The notes: generated by a model from the letters alone, not told the origin. Positions 1 through 8,180 are shown, numbered from the stretch's first letter. The stretch: DNA of 21,666 nucleotides from CAYNST01 sp964399955 (GCA_964399955.1 CAYNST010000052.1:1-21666), one strand, 5' to 3'. Made by a program: numbers and translations.

Positions 1-55
1 AACCACCGACACGGGGATTTTCAATCCCCTGCTCTACCGACTGAGCTATCCGGGC
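1..55 (-). tRNA. tRNA-Phe (GAA), 3' end cut by window edge
   Basis: Read on the minus strand, the sequence begins GCCCGGATAGCTCAG (acceptor stem, D-stem and D-loop). The anticodon arm follows: stem GGGGA, loop TTGAAAA, stem TCCCC, giving anticodon GAA for phenylalanine. The variable loop and the start of the T arm (GTGTCGGTGGTT) are present. The rest of the T arm, the 3' acceptor strand and CCA lie beyond position 1. It sits downstream of yggX on the same strand and has its own promoter. Confidence 0.95.
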
Positions 56-102
56 GTCGCTGCGAGACCCACCCTTAACGGGTGCAACCGAGCGAGGCGC
101 GT

Positions 103-131
103 ATTAAACCTGCTCTTCTGGTTCGAGTCAA
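103..131 (-). promoter_or_regulatory. Sigma70 promoter of tRNA-Phe with GC-rich discriminator
   Basis: On the minus strand there is a -35 box TTGACT (126-131), a 17-nt spacer, and a -10 box TTTAAT (103-108) followed by ACGCGCC. The G+C-rich stretch between the -10 box and the expected start is the usual discriminator of stringently controlled stable-RNA promoters. The predicted start near 96 leaves a leader of about 40 nt before the tRNA, which would need 5' processing. Box quality and spacing are seen; stringent control is inferred. Confidence 0.7.
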
Positions 132-146
132 GTGGCTTGGGTTGAA

Positions 147-419
147 TTATTTCTCGGGCGCGACATAACCTTCGGCGCGATCAAACTCTTCGCCGGAGAG
201 GAACTTGTCCATTTGCAGCGCCAGGTACTGGCGGTGCTCTTTATCCATCAGGTTCAGGTGCTTTTCATTGATCAGCATGGTTTGTTGCGCCAACCAGTCC
301 TGCCAGGCCTTCTGTGAAACCTGCTCATAGATTGCCTGGCCGCGGGGACCGGGGAAGGGCGGTGCGTTCAGGCCCTCCAGTTGTTGCTGATATTTTTTGC
401 AGAATACGGTTCGAGTCAT
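147..419 (-). CDS. yggX: Probable Fe(2+)-trafficking / oxidative damage protection protein YggX
   Basis: A 90-aa protein beginning MTRTVFCKKYQQQLEGL, the expected length and N-terminus of the YggX family (about 90 aa), with the family's conserved Cys at residue 7. YggX is a small cytoplasmic protein linked to iron handling and protection of Fe-S enzymes from oxidants. The start at 419 is chosen because homology begins there; the upstream extension of the frame lies inside mutY in another frame and looks non-coding. Its ATG overlaps the mutY stop in an ATGA arrangement, so translation is likely coupled. The pairing is sensible because MutY carries a 4Fe-4S cluster. The same order, with tRNA-Phe following, is known in Pseudomonas. 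Confidence 0.95.
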   Translation of the reverse strand: MTRTVFCKKYQQQLEGLNAPPFPGPRGQAIYEQVSQKAWQDWLAQQTMLINEKHLNLMDKEHRQYLALQMDKFLSGEEFDRAEGYVAPEK

Positions 420-1507
420 AGTGCCAACGTTTGTTGCTGTGCAAAAGTGGGGTGGGCCAGCGGCTGCTGCAAGTGGGTCAGCAATGCCTTTACGGGTGCC
501 GCCAAGCCCAGTGGAATGGGCGCCAGTGGATTGACCCAACTGGTCTTATGCCCTTCGCGAATTGTAGAGCGGGTGGATTGCAGTGTTACATGCACCGGAT
601 GAATGTTGAAGTGGTAGTGACTGAAACTGTGGCGCAGGCTTGGCCAGGGCTGCAGGCTGGCAGGCGTGCCGAAGTGCTGGCTGATGTAGGTCTGCAGATC
701 CGTTTGCAGGTCTGCCTCAGGCAGGCTCCACAAGCCGCCCCAAATCCCCAGCGCGGGGCGCTGCTCAAGCAAAACCCGGCCGTCGGCCAACTGCAATAGT
801 AACAGGTAGGCGTCTTTGCTGGGTTTGGCCTTTGTAGGCTTTGAGGCGGGGTAGGCGGTGGGGGTGCCGGCGGCATAGGCCTGGCAGTCGGAATGCACCG
901 GACATTCTTGGCAGCGGGGTTTGCTGCGGGTGCAGACGGTGGCGCCCAGATCCATGATGGCCTGAGTGTAGTCCCGGCAGCGCTGCAGTGGCATGAACGC
1001 TTCTGCAGCTTGCCAGAGTTTGACGGCTACAGCATTGTTTCCCGGCCAGCCGTCCACGGCGCAGTGGCGTGCCAGCACCCGTTTGACGTTCCCGTCCAGT
1101 ATTGCGGTGGGCTGATTGAAGGCGATGCTGGCAATGGCGGCGGCGGTGGAGCGGCCTATACCTGGCAGGCGCATTAGCTCGCCGAGCTCCGCCGGAAACT
1201 CTCCCCGATGGTCAGTCACCACCTTCTGTGCGCACGTGTGCAGGTTGCGGGCGCGGGCGTAATAACCCAGGCCGGTCCACAGGTGCAACACATCGTCCAG
1301 CGGGGCAGCAGCCAGGCTCTCAACATCGGCAAAGCGCGCCATGAACCGTTCAAAATAGGGAATGACGGTATCCACCTGGGTTTGCTGCAGCATGATCTCG
1401 GAAACCCAGACCCGGTAGGGGGTTACTGATTGCTGCCACGGCAGATTTTTGCGCCCGTGCAGGTCGAACCAATGCAGCAGCCGCTTGCTGAAATTGTGGG
1501 ATGTCAT
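416..1507 (-). CDS. mutY: A/G-specific adenine DNA glycosylase MutY
   Basis: A 363-aa base-excision repair enzyme that removes adenine mispaired with 8-oxoguanine. The catalytic Glu37 (in WVSEIMLQQTQV), the helix-hairpin-helix LPGIGRSTAAAI (about 114-125) and catalytic Asp138 (ILDGN) are all present. The 4Fe-4S cluster ligands follow the C-x6-C-x2-C-x5-C pattern at Cys192, 199, 202 and 208, the same numbers as in E. coli MutY. From about residue 230 onward lies the Nudix-like domain that reads 8-oxoG (YLLLLQLADGRVLLEQRP, later GIWGGLWSLPE). It starts 6 nt after the asmA stop and its own stop overlaps the yggX start, so it is the middle gene of a three-gene operon. No key residue is missing. 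Confidence 0.97.
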   Translation of the reverse strand: MTSHNFSKRLLHWFDLHGRKNLPWQQSVTPYRVWVSEIMLQQTQVDTVIPYFERFMARFADVESLAAAPLDDVLHLWTGLGYYARARNLHTCAQKVVTDHRGEFPAELGELMRLPGIGRSTAAAIASIAFNQPTAILDGNVKRVLARHCAVDGWPGNNAVAVKLWQAAEAFMPLQRCRDYTQAIMDLGATVCTRSKPRCQECPVHSDCQAYAAGTPTAYPASKPTKAKPSKDAYLLLLQLADGRVLLEQRPALGIWGGLWSLPEADLQTDLQTYISQHFGTPASLQPWPSLRHSFSHYHFNIHPVHVTLQSTRSTIREGHKTSWVNPLAPIPLGLAAPVKALLTHLQQPLAHPTFAQQQTLAL

Positions 1508-1513
1508 CTGTGA

Positions 1514-3574
1514 TCAACGCTTTTTCAGCAGCCCCTTCAAAGTTTCTTCTGCGGCCTGGCCGCGCTCGCCGCCAAGTTTTTCCTGCAGCAGTTCTCGCGC
1601 GCGCACCTCGGCTTTGTCTTCAATGACATCGCGCTGCTGATCAACCCGCTGACGCACCTCTGTGCGGGCGCGGTCTTTGATCATGGTGGTGATCAGCTCG
1701 CGGTCCGGCAGGCAGGTGGCCGGTCCGATGTTGTCAATCTGGCCCTTGCAACGAATGGGCAATGCGCGATTGCGCCATGCCTCGGTGATGGGCAGGCATC
1801 CGGGGATGCTACCGGCAAATCCGCCCAGAGACAAATTGAACGGCAGGTTGAACTGCCCGCTGTCCAAATCAAAGACGCCTTCGGCCTTGCCAATGATTTT
1901 GGCAATTCGAGCATCCAGGCCGTCCAGGTTCAGAGTCTGGTTTGCCAGGCGGATGCGCATTTTTATGGGCTCGAAATCTGTCTGATTTGGCCAGTCGAAT
2001 TTTGCCGGCGGCTGCCCCTGCAGCAGGGCCAGGGCTTCACAGAAACGCTGCTCCAGGTTGACCGGCACCAGGCGCAGGCCGGAGGAAGTGGCGTCGGCCT
2101 CCAGGTTCAGATTGCCAATGAGTGCCTCGGTGGTTGCACCGCGACTGCTGATACCGGCGCGGGCATCGGCGCTGCCACGCAGCACATCAACCTCTGCCAG
2201 CGCCACCAGCAGTGTGTTGATATCTACCCCCTGAGTGGTCAGGTTCATCTTCAGCAGTGCCTCAGGTCCGCGGGCATCCAGGCTGCCACTGCTGGTTATG
2301 CTGCCGTCCGCAAGTTGGGCGGTCAAATTCTGCAGTTGAATGACGCCGTCTTTGCCGGTGACTTGCACAGAGGGTTGATTGAAACTCAGGCCCATAAATG
2401 AAATCTGCTCGAAGTTGAGCGCCAGATCCAGGCTCAGAGTGCGCAGCAATTCCAGCGGCAGGGGGCTAGCCTCGGCGGCCGGCTCTGCCGGTGCCGGTTC
2501 ATGCTCTTCGCTGGCGGGCGGCAGATAACGGTCCAGATCGATGCGCGTGCCCTGCCAATGGCTGGAGATGCCCAGTACATCTCCGGTGGCCAGATTAAAG
2601 TTGCCGGCCAGCTCGGTATCATCAAGTTTCAGCTGAACCTGGCTTAGTTGAATGCGGTTGTCGTTGACGGTGAACGGAGTGCTGAAGCTGAAATTGCTTA
2701 AGCTGCTTTGGTCTTGAGTAGGCACATCCAGCCCCATTGCTGTCAGCCAGGGGCGAGGCGCCATGGGGTTGAGCACAATGTTCCCCGACACACTCAGTGC
2801 GTCGCCACCCCAGGCCAGCTCGTTGGTAAGTGCCATTTGCGCCCGGGCATCACCGCTGTTGATTCGAATTGCCAGGTCGCGGGTGGTGAGCAGCTGCTCG
2901 CTCAGATTGAGTGCCACCGGCCCGCTTAACTCTAAAGCAATCGCCGGCAAGTCCTGCATCTGGGCCAGTAAGCGCAGCTCTACGGGAAATTCGTTGCCGT
3001 CCAGCGCCAGGTTTTGGCTTTGCAGGCTGATGCCTTCCACTGTGAAAGCTTGCCCGGTCTGGGCGTCGTCATAGTTCAGGTTAAGATTGCTGACGTTGAT
3101 GCGGGCAATCTCCAGTTGCGGCAACTCCCCATCCTCCGCTGGCTCATCGGTGGCAGCTGGTGCCTCAGGGGCCGCATCCGAGCTTATGCTGGACCAGTTG
3201 CTCTGCCCATTGGCATCGATCATCACATTGACCACGGCGCCGGACAAAGTGATGCCGTCTACCAATATTTGCCTGCGGAACAGCGGCCACAATTGCACTG
3301 AAACACTGGCTTCGACGATGGTTGCCAGCGGCCTGCCGGTACTGTCTGCGGCTGCAGTTGCGTTAACCTGTCCAAGACCAAAACCGATGTTGGGCATCAA
3401 CTGCCAGGTGATGTCGCCCGCTATCTGCAAATCAATGCCGCGCTCCGCTGCAGCCTGGTAGAGCACCGGCTTGAGGCGGTTGGGGTTCAGCGTCAACACC
3501 AGAGCTGCGGCGCCCAACAGCAACAATAGAGGTAAGGCGACGATCAGCCACAGCAGCGACTTCTTCTTGGACAT
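1514..3574 (-). CDS. asmA: AsmA family protein
   Basis: A 686-aa protein with an N-terminal membrane anchor (SLLWLIVALPLLLLLGAAAL, about residues 5-24). It is followed by the AsmA N-terminal signature (NPNRLKPVLYQAAAERGIDL) and a long periplasmic region of beta-rich segments. The family belongs to the bridge-like lipid-transfer/TAM-related group at the inner membrane and is linked to outer-membrane biogenesis; the exact substrate is not known. An acidic Ala/Glu/Pro-rich linker lies at about 360-375 and the C-terminus is charged and helical (ELLQEKLGGERGQ). The start at 3574 is preferred over an ATG 33 nt upstream because AGGGGGAAG lies just before it and the hydrophobic anchor follows at once. 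It is the first gene of asmA-mutY-yggX, an order also found in Pseudomonas. Confidence 0.88.
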   Translation of the reverse strand: MSKKKSLLWLIVALPLLLLLGAAALVLTLNPNRLKPVLYQAAAERGIDLQIAGDITWQLMPNIGFGLGQVNATAAADSTGRPLATIVEASVSVQLWPLFRRQILVDGITLSGAVVNVMIDANGQSNWSSISSDAAPEAPAATDEPAEDGELPQLEIARINVSNLNLNYDDAQTGQAFTVEGISLQSQNLALDGNEFPVELRLLAQMQDLPAIALELSGPVALNLSEQLLTTRDLAIRINSGDARAQMALTNELAWGGDALSVSGNIVLNPMAPRPWLTAMGLDVPTQDQSSLSNFSFSTPFTVNDNRIQLSQVQLKLDDTELAGNFNLATGDVLGISSHWQGTRIDLDRYLPPASEEHEPAPAEPAAEASPLPLELLRTLSLDLALNFEQISFMGLSFNQPSVQVTGKDGVIQLQNLTAQLADGSITSSGSLDARGPEALLKMNLTTQGVDINTLLVALAEVDVLRGSADARAGISSRGATTEALIGNLNLEADATSSGLRLVPVNLEQRFCEALALLQGQPPAKFDWPNQTDFEPIKMRIRLANQTLNLDGLDARIAKIIGKAEGVFDLDSGQFNLPFNLSLGGFAGSIPGCLPITEAWRNRALPIRCKGQIDNIGPATCLPDRELITTMIKDRARTEVRQRVDQQRDVIEDKAEVRARELLQEKLGGERGQAAEETLKGLLKKR

Positions 3575-3621
3575 TGGAGCTTCCCCCTGGGAGTTGTCTG
3601 GGCGCAAGCAGGCGCAATTGG

Positions 3622-3649
3622 TTCATAGTATTGTACTTGGCCCGCACAA
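3622..3649 (-). promoter_or_regulatory. Candidate promoter for asmA-mutY-yggX
   Basis: On the minus strand TTGTGC (3644-3649) and TATGAA (3622-3627) are separated by 16 nt, about 50 nt upstream of the asmA start. An overlapping TACTAT could also serve as the -10 box. Both boxes are imperfect, so this is a weak call. The rest of the gap (about 3650-3790) shows no convincing gene. Confidence 0.3.
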
Positions 3650-3800
3650 TGATGCTGCGCCTCAAGCAAAAAACATACGCGTGCTGTAACCGCCCTCTCT
3701 GACCCTTGCAGTCGTCTCGGGTTGCGTGGACGGCAGGGTGGCCCCGAAGCGCCTTCCCAGGCAAAACTGTGAACGCTGCGGGAAATTCTGGCAATACGCA

Positions 3801-3829
3801 TTGCGGGCCTTAATGCAAATGGTTATTAT
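3801..3829 (+). promoter_or_regulatory. Sigma70 promoter of fbpAB
   Basis: The -35 box is TTGCGG (3801-3806) and the -10 box is TATTAT (3824-3829), with a 17-nt spacer. The predicted start near 3836 gives a leader of about 20 nt containing the GGAGA ribosome site. The -10 box lies inside the Fur-box-like palindrome, which suits repression by steric block. Confidence 0.6.
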
Positions 3830-3833
3830 TTGC
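3815..3833 (+). promoter_or_regulatory. Fur-box-like operator
   Basis: GCAAATGGTTATTATTTGC is a 19-bp inverted repeat (GCAAAT / ATTTGC around 7 bp). It matches the classical Fur consensus GATAATGATAATCATTATC at 12 of 19 positions by direct comparison. It covers the -10 box and lies 23 bp before the start of an iron-type ABC transporter gene. Sequence and position are seen; binding by Fur is inferred. Confidence 0.7.
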
Positions 3834-3856
3834 CATTTCTTCTTGGAGAAAGTCTT

Positions 3857-4879
3857 ATGAATCAACTGCAAGCCTTGGCGGGTTGCGTCATGGGTGCGCT
3901 GCTGTTCTTGTCTGGCTGCGGCAGGTCGGCGACAGAGCAGGATAAACCGGTGGTTACGGTCTATTCCGAGCGTAAAGAGCACTTGATAAAGCCATTATTT
4001 GACGAGTATACGCAGCTGACCGGTGTGAACGTTCGTTTTATCACCGATGGCGCGGGTCCCCTGATTGCTCGGCTGGAAAACGAAGGCAACGCCACCCCGG
4101 CCGATATATTCATGTCGGTGGATGCCGGCAGCCTGTGGCAAGCTTCTGAGATGGGTTTGTTGCGGGCCACCCAATCCGAGAAACTCAATCGGAATATTCC
4201 CGCCAATCTGCGCGCAGAAAACGATGAATGGTTCGGCCTATCGCTGCGTGCGCGGACCATCGTCTATTCAACTGATCGAGTTGAGACGGATGAGCTGTCT
4301 ACTTACGAAGGCCTGGCGGATCCCAAATGGCGTGGGCGCATCTGCCTGCGCACATCCAAGAAGGTCTATAACCAGAGTCTGGTCGCCACCATGATTGAAT
4401 CCTTGGGTGAGGAGCGCACCGAAGAAGTGGTGCGCGGCTGGGTAGCCAACCTGGCGACAGAGCCTTACAGCAATGACGAAGTCACCATGGAGTCTATTGT
4501 TGCCGGGCAATGTGACCTGGCCCTGGTGAACACCTATTATTTCGGGCGGTTGCAGGTTCAGAAGCCAGACCTGCCGTTGGCGTTGTTCTGGCCCAATCAG
4601 GATGATCGCGGCGTACACGTGAACATTTCCGGTGCAGGCATTGTCAAGCATGCGAAGAACCCCACCGAGGCGCAAAAACTGTTGGAGTGGCTGTCTTCCA
4701 AAGAAGCCCAGTACCGTTTTGCCGAGCTGAACCAGGAATATCCCGCCAACCCTGAGGTTGAGCCATCGCCCTTGGTGGCGAGCTGGGGTAAGTTCAAAGC
4801 AGAAACGCTGAACGTGGAAGTGGCGGGACGCAGGCAGGCGGAGGCGGTACGTTTGATGGACCGCGCGGGTTACCGCTGA
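3857..4879 (+). CDS. fbpA: Iron(III) ABC transporter substrate-binding lipoprotein (FbpA-like)
   Basis: A 340-aa extracellular solute-binding protein of the ferric-iron (FbpA/FutA) type. It would bind ferric iron in the periplasm and deliver it to the adjacent permease. The start at 3857 is chosen over one 27 nt upstream because GGAGA lies 7 nt before it and a signal sequence follows directly. That signal ends in a lipobox, LSGC with Cys21, so a lipid-anchored protein is predicted instead of the freely soluble form of classical FbpA. Family features seen are VVTVYSERKEHLIKPLF near the N-terminus, GAGPLIARLENEG, and the tandem tyrosines Tyr227-Tyr228 in LVNTYYFGRL that bind iron in FbpA. It is the first gene of a two-gene operon behind a Fur-like operator. 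A different metal or anion ligand cannot be fully excluded. Confidence 0.9.
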   Translation: MNQLQALAGCVMGALLFLSGCGRSATEQDKPVVTVYSERKEHLIKPLFDEYTQLTGVNVRFITDGAGPLIARLENEGNATPADIFMSVDAGSLWQASEMGLLRATQSEKLNRNIPANLRAENDEWFGLSLRARTIVYSTDRVETDELSTYEGLADPKWRGRICLRTSKKVYNQSLVATMIESLGEERTEEVVRGWVANLATEPYSNDEVTMESIVAGQCDLALVNTYYFGRLQVQKPDLPLALFWPNQDDRGVHVNISGAGIVKHAKNPTEAQKLLEWLSSKEAQYRFAELNQEYPANPEVEPSPLVASWGKFKAETLNVEVAGRRQAEAVRLMDRAGYR

Positions 4880-4882
4880 TTC

Positions 4883-6475
4883 ATGCACCACAGCGCCTGG
4901 TGGCAGCTGCCACTGTACCTGATGGCTTTTCTGGTGTTGATGCCGCTGCTGATTATCGTCTTCAGCTGGCATTCGTCGCAGATTGAGATCTGGCAACATG
5001 TGATTGCCACCGGTCTTGGTCGGCTGTTGAGGAACACCCTGGTGCTTATGCTGGGGGTGGGTGTGGTGGTGATGGTGGTGGGGGTGAGCCTGGCCTGGCT
5101 TACCGCTGTGTGCGACTTTCCCGGTCGCCGCCTGTTTGATTGGGCCCTGGTATTGCCCATGGCCATTCCCACCTATGTCGTGGCTTTTGTCGCTTTGGGT
5201 TTGATGAGCTACAGCGGGCCGGTGCTGACGCTCTGGCGCACGCTGTTTGGCGCAGATGCCTGGTACCCGGATATTCGCAGTTCTACCGGGGTAGTGCTGG
5301 TGATGAGTGCGGTGCTCTACCCCTACGTGTATCTGCTGGCCCGCAGCGCCTTTCTGCAGCAGGGCCGCGCCTTGACTGACGCCGCTCGAAGCCTGGGGCG
5401 CGGCCCCTGGGCAAGCTTCTGGCAGGTGGCTCTGCCCATGGCGCGCCCCGCTATTGTTTCCGGTATGGCATTAGCGCTGATGGAGGCTTTGGCGGATTTT
5501 GGTGCAGTGTCGGTGTTCAATTTCGACACATTCACCACCGCAATCTACAAATCCTGGTTCGGCTTTTTCAATTTGCAGGCGGCGGCCCAACTGGCCAGCC
5601 TGCTGCTGACGTTTGTGGCCTTGGCGCTGCTGCTTGAGCAAAAGGCCCGCGGCAACAAGCGCCGGCAGCAGGCCGGCCCAGGCACCAAGGAGCGCATAGT
5701 TCTGTCCGGGGGGCGAGGGGCGCTTGCCGCCGGCTACTGCGGCCTGATTCTGTCGCTGACCTTCCTGATTCCGCTGGGGCAGTTGATAGTCTGGGTGGTG
5801 GACACGCGCTTCAGTGGCTTGAACTTCCAATTTTTTGCGTTGGTGCAGCATACCTTTCTGCTGGGGGTGATGGCGTCGGTACTGGTGGTTTGTGTGGCTT
5901 TGCTGGTCAGCTTTGGTCAGCGTTGGTCACACTCTCGCTGGTCGGTTGCGGTGCTGCGCCTGACCGCACTGGGATACGCGCTGCCGGGCTCGGTGCTGGC
6001 AGTCGGTGTCATCATGGTTTTTACCTTTCTGGACCGCAACCTGCTCAGCGTCTTTTCCGGCACCGCAGGTGCGCAGATTCTGGTGGGCAGCCTGCTGGCA
6101 TTGGTGCTGGCCTACCTTATCCGTTTTTTCTCGGTTGGCCTGGGGCCGGTGCAGGCAAGCCTGGAGCGCATTAAACCGAATTATCAGGAAGTGGCGCACA
6201 GCCTGGGGCTGGGTTACTGGCAGGTTTTGAAGCGGGTTTATCTGCCGCTGCTCACCCCCGGCATCATGACGGCCCTGATTCTGGTGCTGGTGGACGTTAT
6301 GAAGGAGATGCCGGCCACCCTTCTTTTGAGGCCTTTTGGCTGGAACACCCTGGCCGTTAGGGTGTTTGAGATGACATCGGAAGGCGAATGGGCGCGCGCC
6401 GCTCTGCCGGCGCTGACGCTGGTGATCGTCTCCATGGTGCCGGTTGCCTACAGTATCCAGTACAGTCGCCGCTGA
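4883..6475 (+). CDS. fbpB: Iron(III) ABC transporter permease (FbpB-like, fused double permease)
   Basis: A 530-aa inner-membrane protein with two fused permease halves, the usual size and design for FbpB. Each half carries an EAA-type loop for docking the ATPase: DAARSLGRGPWASFWQVALP (about 166-185) and EVAHSLGLGYWQVLKRVYLP (about 436-455). Roughly twelve hydrophobic segments are visible. It begins 3 nt after the fbpA stop with no strong ribosome site, so translational coupling is likely. The ATPase (FbpC) that both loops would need is not in the window; the next gene is gcvT. A GCCGCC/GGCGGC inverted repeat lies just after the stop (6480-6500) but has no T-run. Confidence 0.92.
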   Translation: MHHSAWWQLPLYLMAFLVLMPLLIIVFSWHSSQIEIWQHVIATGLGRLLRNTLVLMLGVGVVVMVVGVSLAWLTAVCDFPGRRLFDWALVLPMAIPTYVVAFVALGLMSYSGPVLTLWRTLFGADAWYPDIRSSTGVVLVMSAVLYPYVYLLARSAFLQQGRALTDAARSLGRGPWASFWQVALPMARPAIVSGMALALMEALADFGAVSVFNFDTFTTAIYKSWFGFFNLQAAAQLASLLLTFVALALLLEQKARGNKRRQQAGPGTKERIVLSGGRGALAAGYCGLILSLTFLIPLGQLIVWVVDTRFSGLNFQFFALVQHTFLLGVMASVLVVCVALLVSFGQRWSHSRWSVAVLRLTALGYALPGSVLAVGVIMVFTFLDRNLLSVFSGTAGAQILVGSLLALVLAYLIRFFSVGLGPVQASLERIKPNYQEVAHSLGLGYWQVLKRVYLPLLTPGIMTALILVLVDVMKEMPATLLLRPFGWNTLAVRVFEMTSEGEWARAALPALTLVIVSMVPVAYSIQYSRR

Positions 6476-6514
6476 TACCGCCGCCAGCCAGAACGGCGGC
6501 ACTTGCTGCGCTGG

Positions 6515-6543
6515 TTCAGTGCCTGCACAAATCCTGCTAAAAT
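6515..6543 (+). promoter_or_regulatory. Sigma70 promoter of gcvTH
   Basis: TTCAGT (6515-6520) and TAAAAT (6538-6543) are separated by 17 nt. The predicted start near 6550 lies about 25 nt before the gcvT ATG. That leader is too short for a glycine riboswitch, and none is visible. Confidence 0.55.
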
Positions 6544-6575
6544 GCCCCCCGTTTCCACCCCTCAGAGAACTTCCC

Positions 6576-7670
6576 ATGCCGCATGAAACACCTTTGGCCG
6601 CACTGCACCGCGCCATGGACGGACGAATGGTCAACTTTTCCGGCTGGTCCATGCCGGTCAACTATGGCTCTCAAATAGAGGAGCATCAGGCCGTGCGCAA
6701 TGACGCCGGCATGTTTGATGTCTCGCACATGACTGTGGTGGACGTCACCGGTGAGCAGGCGCAAGCCTATCTGCGTTTTATACTGGCTAACGATGTTGCC
6801 CGTTTGACCAATGTTGGCGCTGCGCTCTACAGCGTCATGCTCAATCACGATGGCGGCGTGATCGATGATTTGATTGTGTACCGCATGATTGACGGCTTCC
6901 GTCTGGTGGTCAACTGTGGCACGCGGGAGAAAGATCTGGCGTGGTTTGGCCAGCAGGCGGCCGGCTTCCAGGTCAAGGTGACAGAGCAGCCACAACTGGC
7001 CATGATTGCCGTTCAAGGCCCCAATGCCGGTGAGCGTTTCAGTCAAATTGTTGAACCGGACAGCCGCGATCGCGCCCTTGCTTTGCCACGCTTTCACGCG
7101 GGCTTTCTGGCGGGTAAACAGTCCGAGTGGTTTCTGGCTCGTACGGGGTATACCGGGGAAGACGGCTACGAAATCATGTTGCCCGCCGCCGATGCGGCGG
7201 CCTGCTGGCAGGCGCTTGCCGCTGCGGGCGTGCGCGCCTGCGGCCTGGGCGCACGAGACACGCTCCGGCTGGAGGCCGGCATGCCGCTGTACGGGCATGA
7301 GATGGATGAAACCGTGTCGCCCTTTGCTGCCAACCTGGGTTGGACCATTGCCTGGACCGAGGCTCGTGACTTCATTGGTCGGCAAGCCTTGGAGCGGGAA
7401 CAGGCCCAGGGCATCGCCTTCAAACTGGTGGGGCTGGTATTGCCCACGCGCGGCGTACTGCGGGAAGGCTATCCGGTGGTAATTCCCGGCTGCGATACCG
7501 CCGGTGTTGTCACCAGCGGCACCTACTCGCCCACCCTGGCCTGCTCCATCGCCTTGGCCCGGGTGCCTCTTGCCACCCAGGACCAGGCGCAGGTGATCAT
7601 TCGCAACAAAGAAGTGCCCGTTAACGTGGTTAAACCGTATTTCTATCGCAATGGTCGGGCAGTTGTCTGA
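6576..7670 (+). CDS. gcvT: Aminomethyltransferase, glycine cleavage T protein
   Basis: A 364-aa T protein, the usual family length. In the cytoplasm it moves the aminomethyl group from lipoyl-H protein to tetrahydrofolate, giving 5,10-methylene-THF and ammonia. The N-terminus TPLAALHRAMDGRMVNFSGW and the motif GGVIDDLIVYR, holding the catalytic Asp pair at 97-98, are characteristic. GARDTLRLEAGMPLYGHEMD and the C-terminal barrel (SGTYSPTLACSIALARV) are also present. The start at 6576 is chosen by homology and because the frame upstream overlaps the fbpB end; only a weak AGAGAA precedes it. gcvH follows 57 nt later. The decarboxylase gene gcvP is not in the window. The methylene-THF product is the cofactor used by ThyA, encoded further along. 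Confidence 0.96.
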   Translation: MPHETPLAALHRAMDGRMVNFSGWSMPVNYGSQIEEHQAVRNDAGMFDVSHMTVVDVTGEQAQAYLRFILANDVARLTNVGAALYSVMLNHDGGVIDDLIVYRMIDGFRLVVNCGTREKDLAWFGQQAAGFQVKVTEQPQLAMIAVQGPNAGERFSQIVEPDSRDRALALPRFHAGFLAGKQSEWFLARTGYTGEDGYEIMLPAADAAACWQALAAAGVRACGLGARDTLRLEAGMPLYGHEMDETVSPFAANLGWTIAWTEARDFIGRQALEREQAQGIAFKLVGLVLPTRGVLREGYPVVIPGCDTAGVVTSGTYSPTLACSIALARVPLATQDQAQVIIRNKEVPVNVVKPYFYRNGRAVV

Positions 7671-7727
7671 GTGGCCCTGCCGCAGCCCAGCTAAGGCTTC
7701 AAATCTACTTAATCAAGAGGAGTTGGC

Positions 7728-8114
7728 ATGAGTGAAGTTCGCGCAAAACTGAAGTATCTCGCTAGCCACGAATGGGCCCGCGTTGAAGACGATGGCACCG
7801 TTACCGTCGGCATCAGCGACCACGCTCAGTCCGCTCTGGGCGATGTGGTCTTCGTGGAGCTGCCCGAAGTGGGCAGCCAGGTGGATGCCGGTCAGGAGGC
7901 GGGCGTGGTGGAGTCGGTCAAGGCGGCGTCGGATATCTTTTCACCGGTCACCGGCGAGGTCATTGCCATCAACGAGACGCTTGCCGACGAGCCGGAAACC
8001 GTCAATGCGTCGCCCTACGATGACGGCTGGTTCTTCAAGGTGCGCGCCACCGATCTGGCGGAGCTGGACGACGCCATGGACGCAGAAGCTTACGAGGCGA
8101 CTACCAGCGAATAA
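7728..8114 (+). CDS. gcvH: Glycine cleavage system H protein
   Basis: A 128-aa lipoyl carrier that shuttles the aminomethyl arm between the P, T and L proteins. The lipoylation site is Lys65 in ESVKAASDI, the same position as in E. coli. The fold elements HEWARVEDDGTVTVGISDHA and LGDVVFVELPEVG are intact, and the C-terminus has the usual acidic Asp/Glu/Ala tail. A strong ribosome site, AAGAGGAG (about 7715-7722), precedes the ATG. The 57-nt gap to gcvT shows no promoter I would defend, so the two are probably cotranscribed. Confidence 0.97.
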   Translation: MSEVRAKLKYLASHEWARVEDDGTVTVGISDHAQSALGDVVFVELPEVGSQVDAGQEAGVVESVKAASDIFSPVTGEVIAINETLADEPETVNASPYDDGWFFKVRATDLAELDDAMDAEAYEATTSE

Positions 8115-8180
8115 AACTGGCAACTGGCACGTGCACCCCGTGGCTATAGGCGAAAACGATCTCCAACCTGTGGGCAACAG

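Noticed and set aside
1..146. Integration site of a genomic island at tRNA-Phe
   Set aside because: No integrase, no repeated tRNA 3' end and no foreign-looking genes are visible; the 3' end of the tRNA itself is outside the window.
4268..4999. Minus-strand open frame of 243 codons across fbpA
   Set aside because: A shadow of fbpA/fbpB: His/Gln/Arg-rich composition, no ribosome site and no recognisable domain.
6476..6575. Glycine riboswitch upstream of gcvT
   Set aside because: Only about 25 nt separate the predicted transcript start from the ATG, and no glycine-aptamer motifs are visible.
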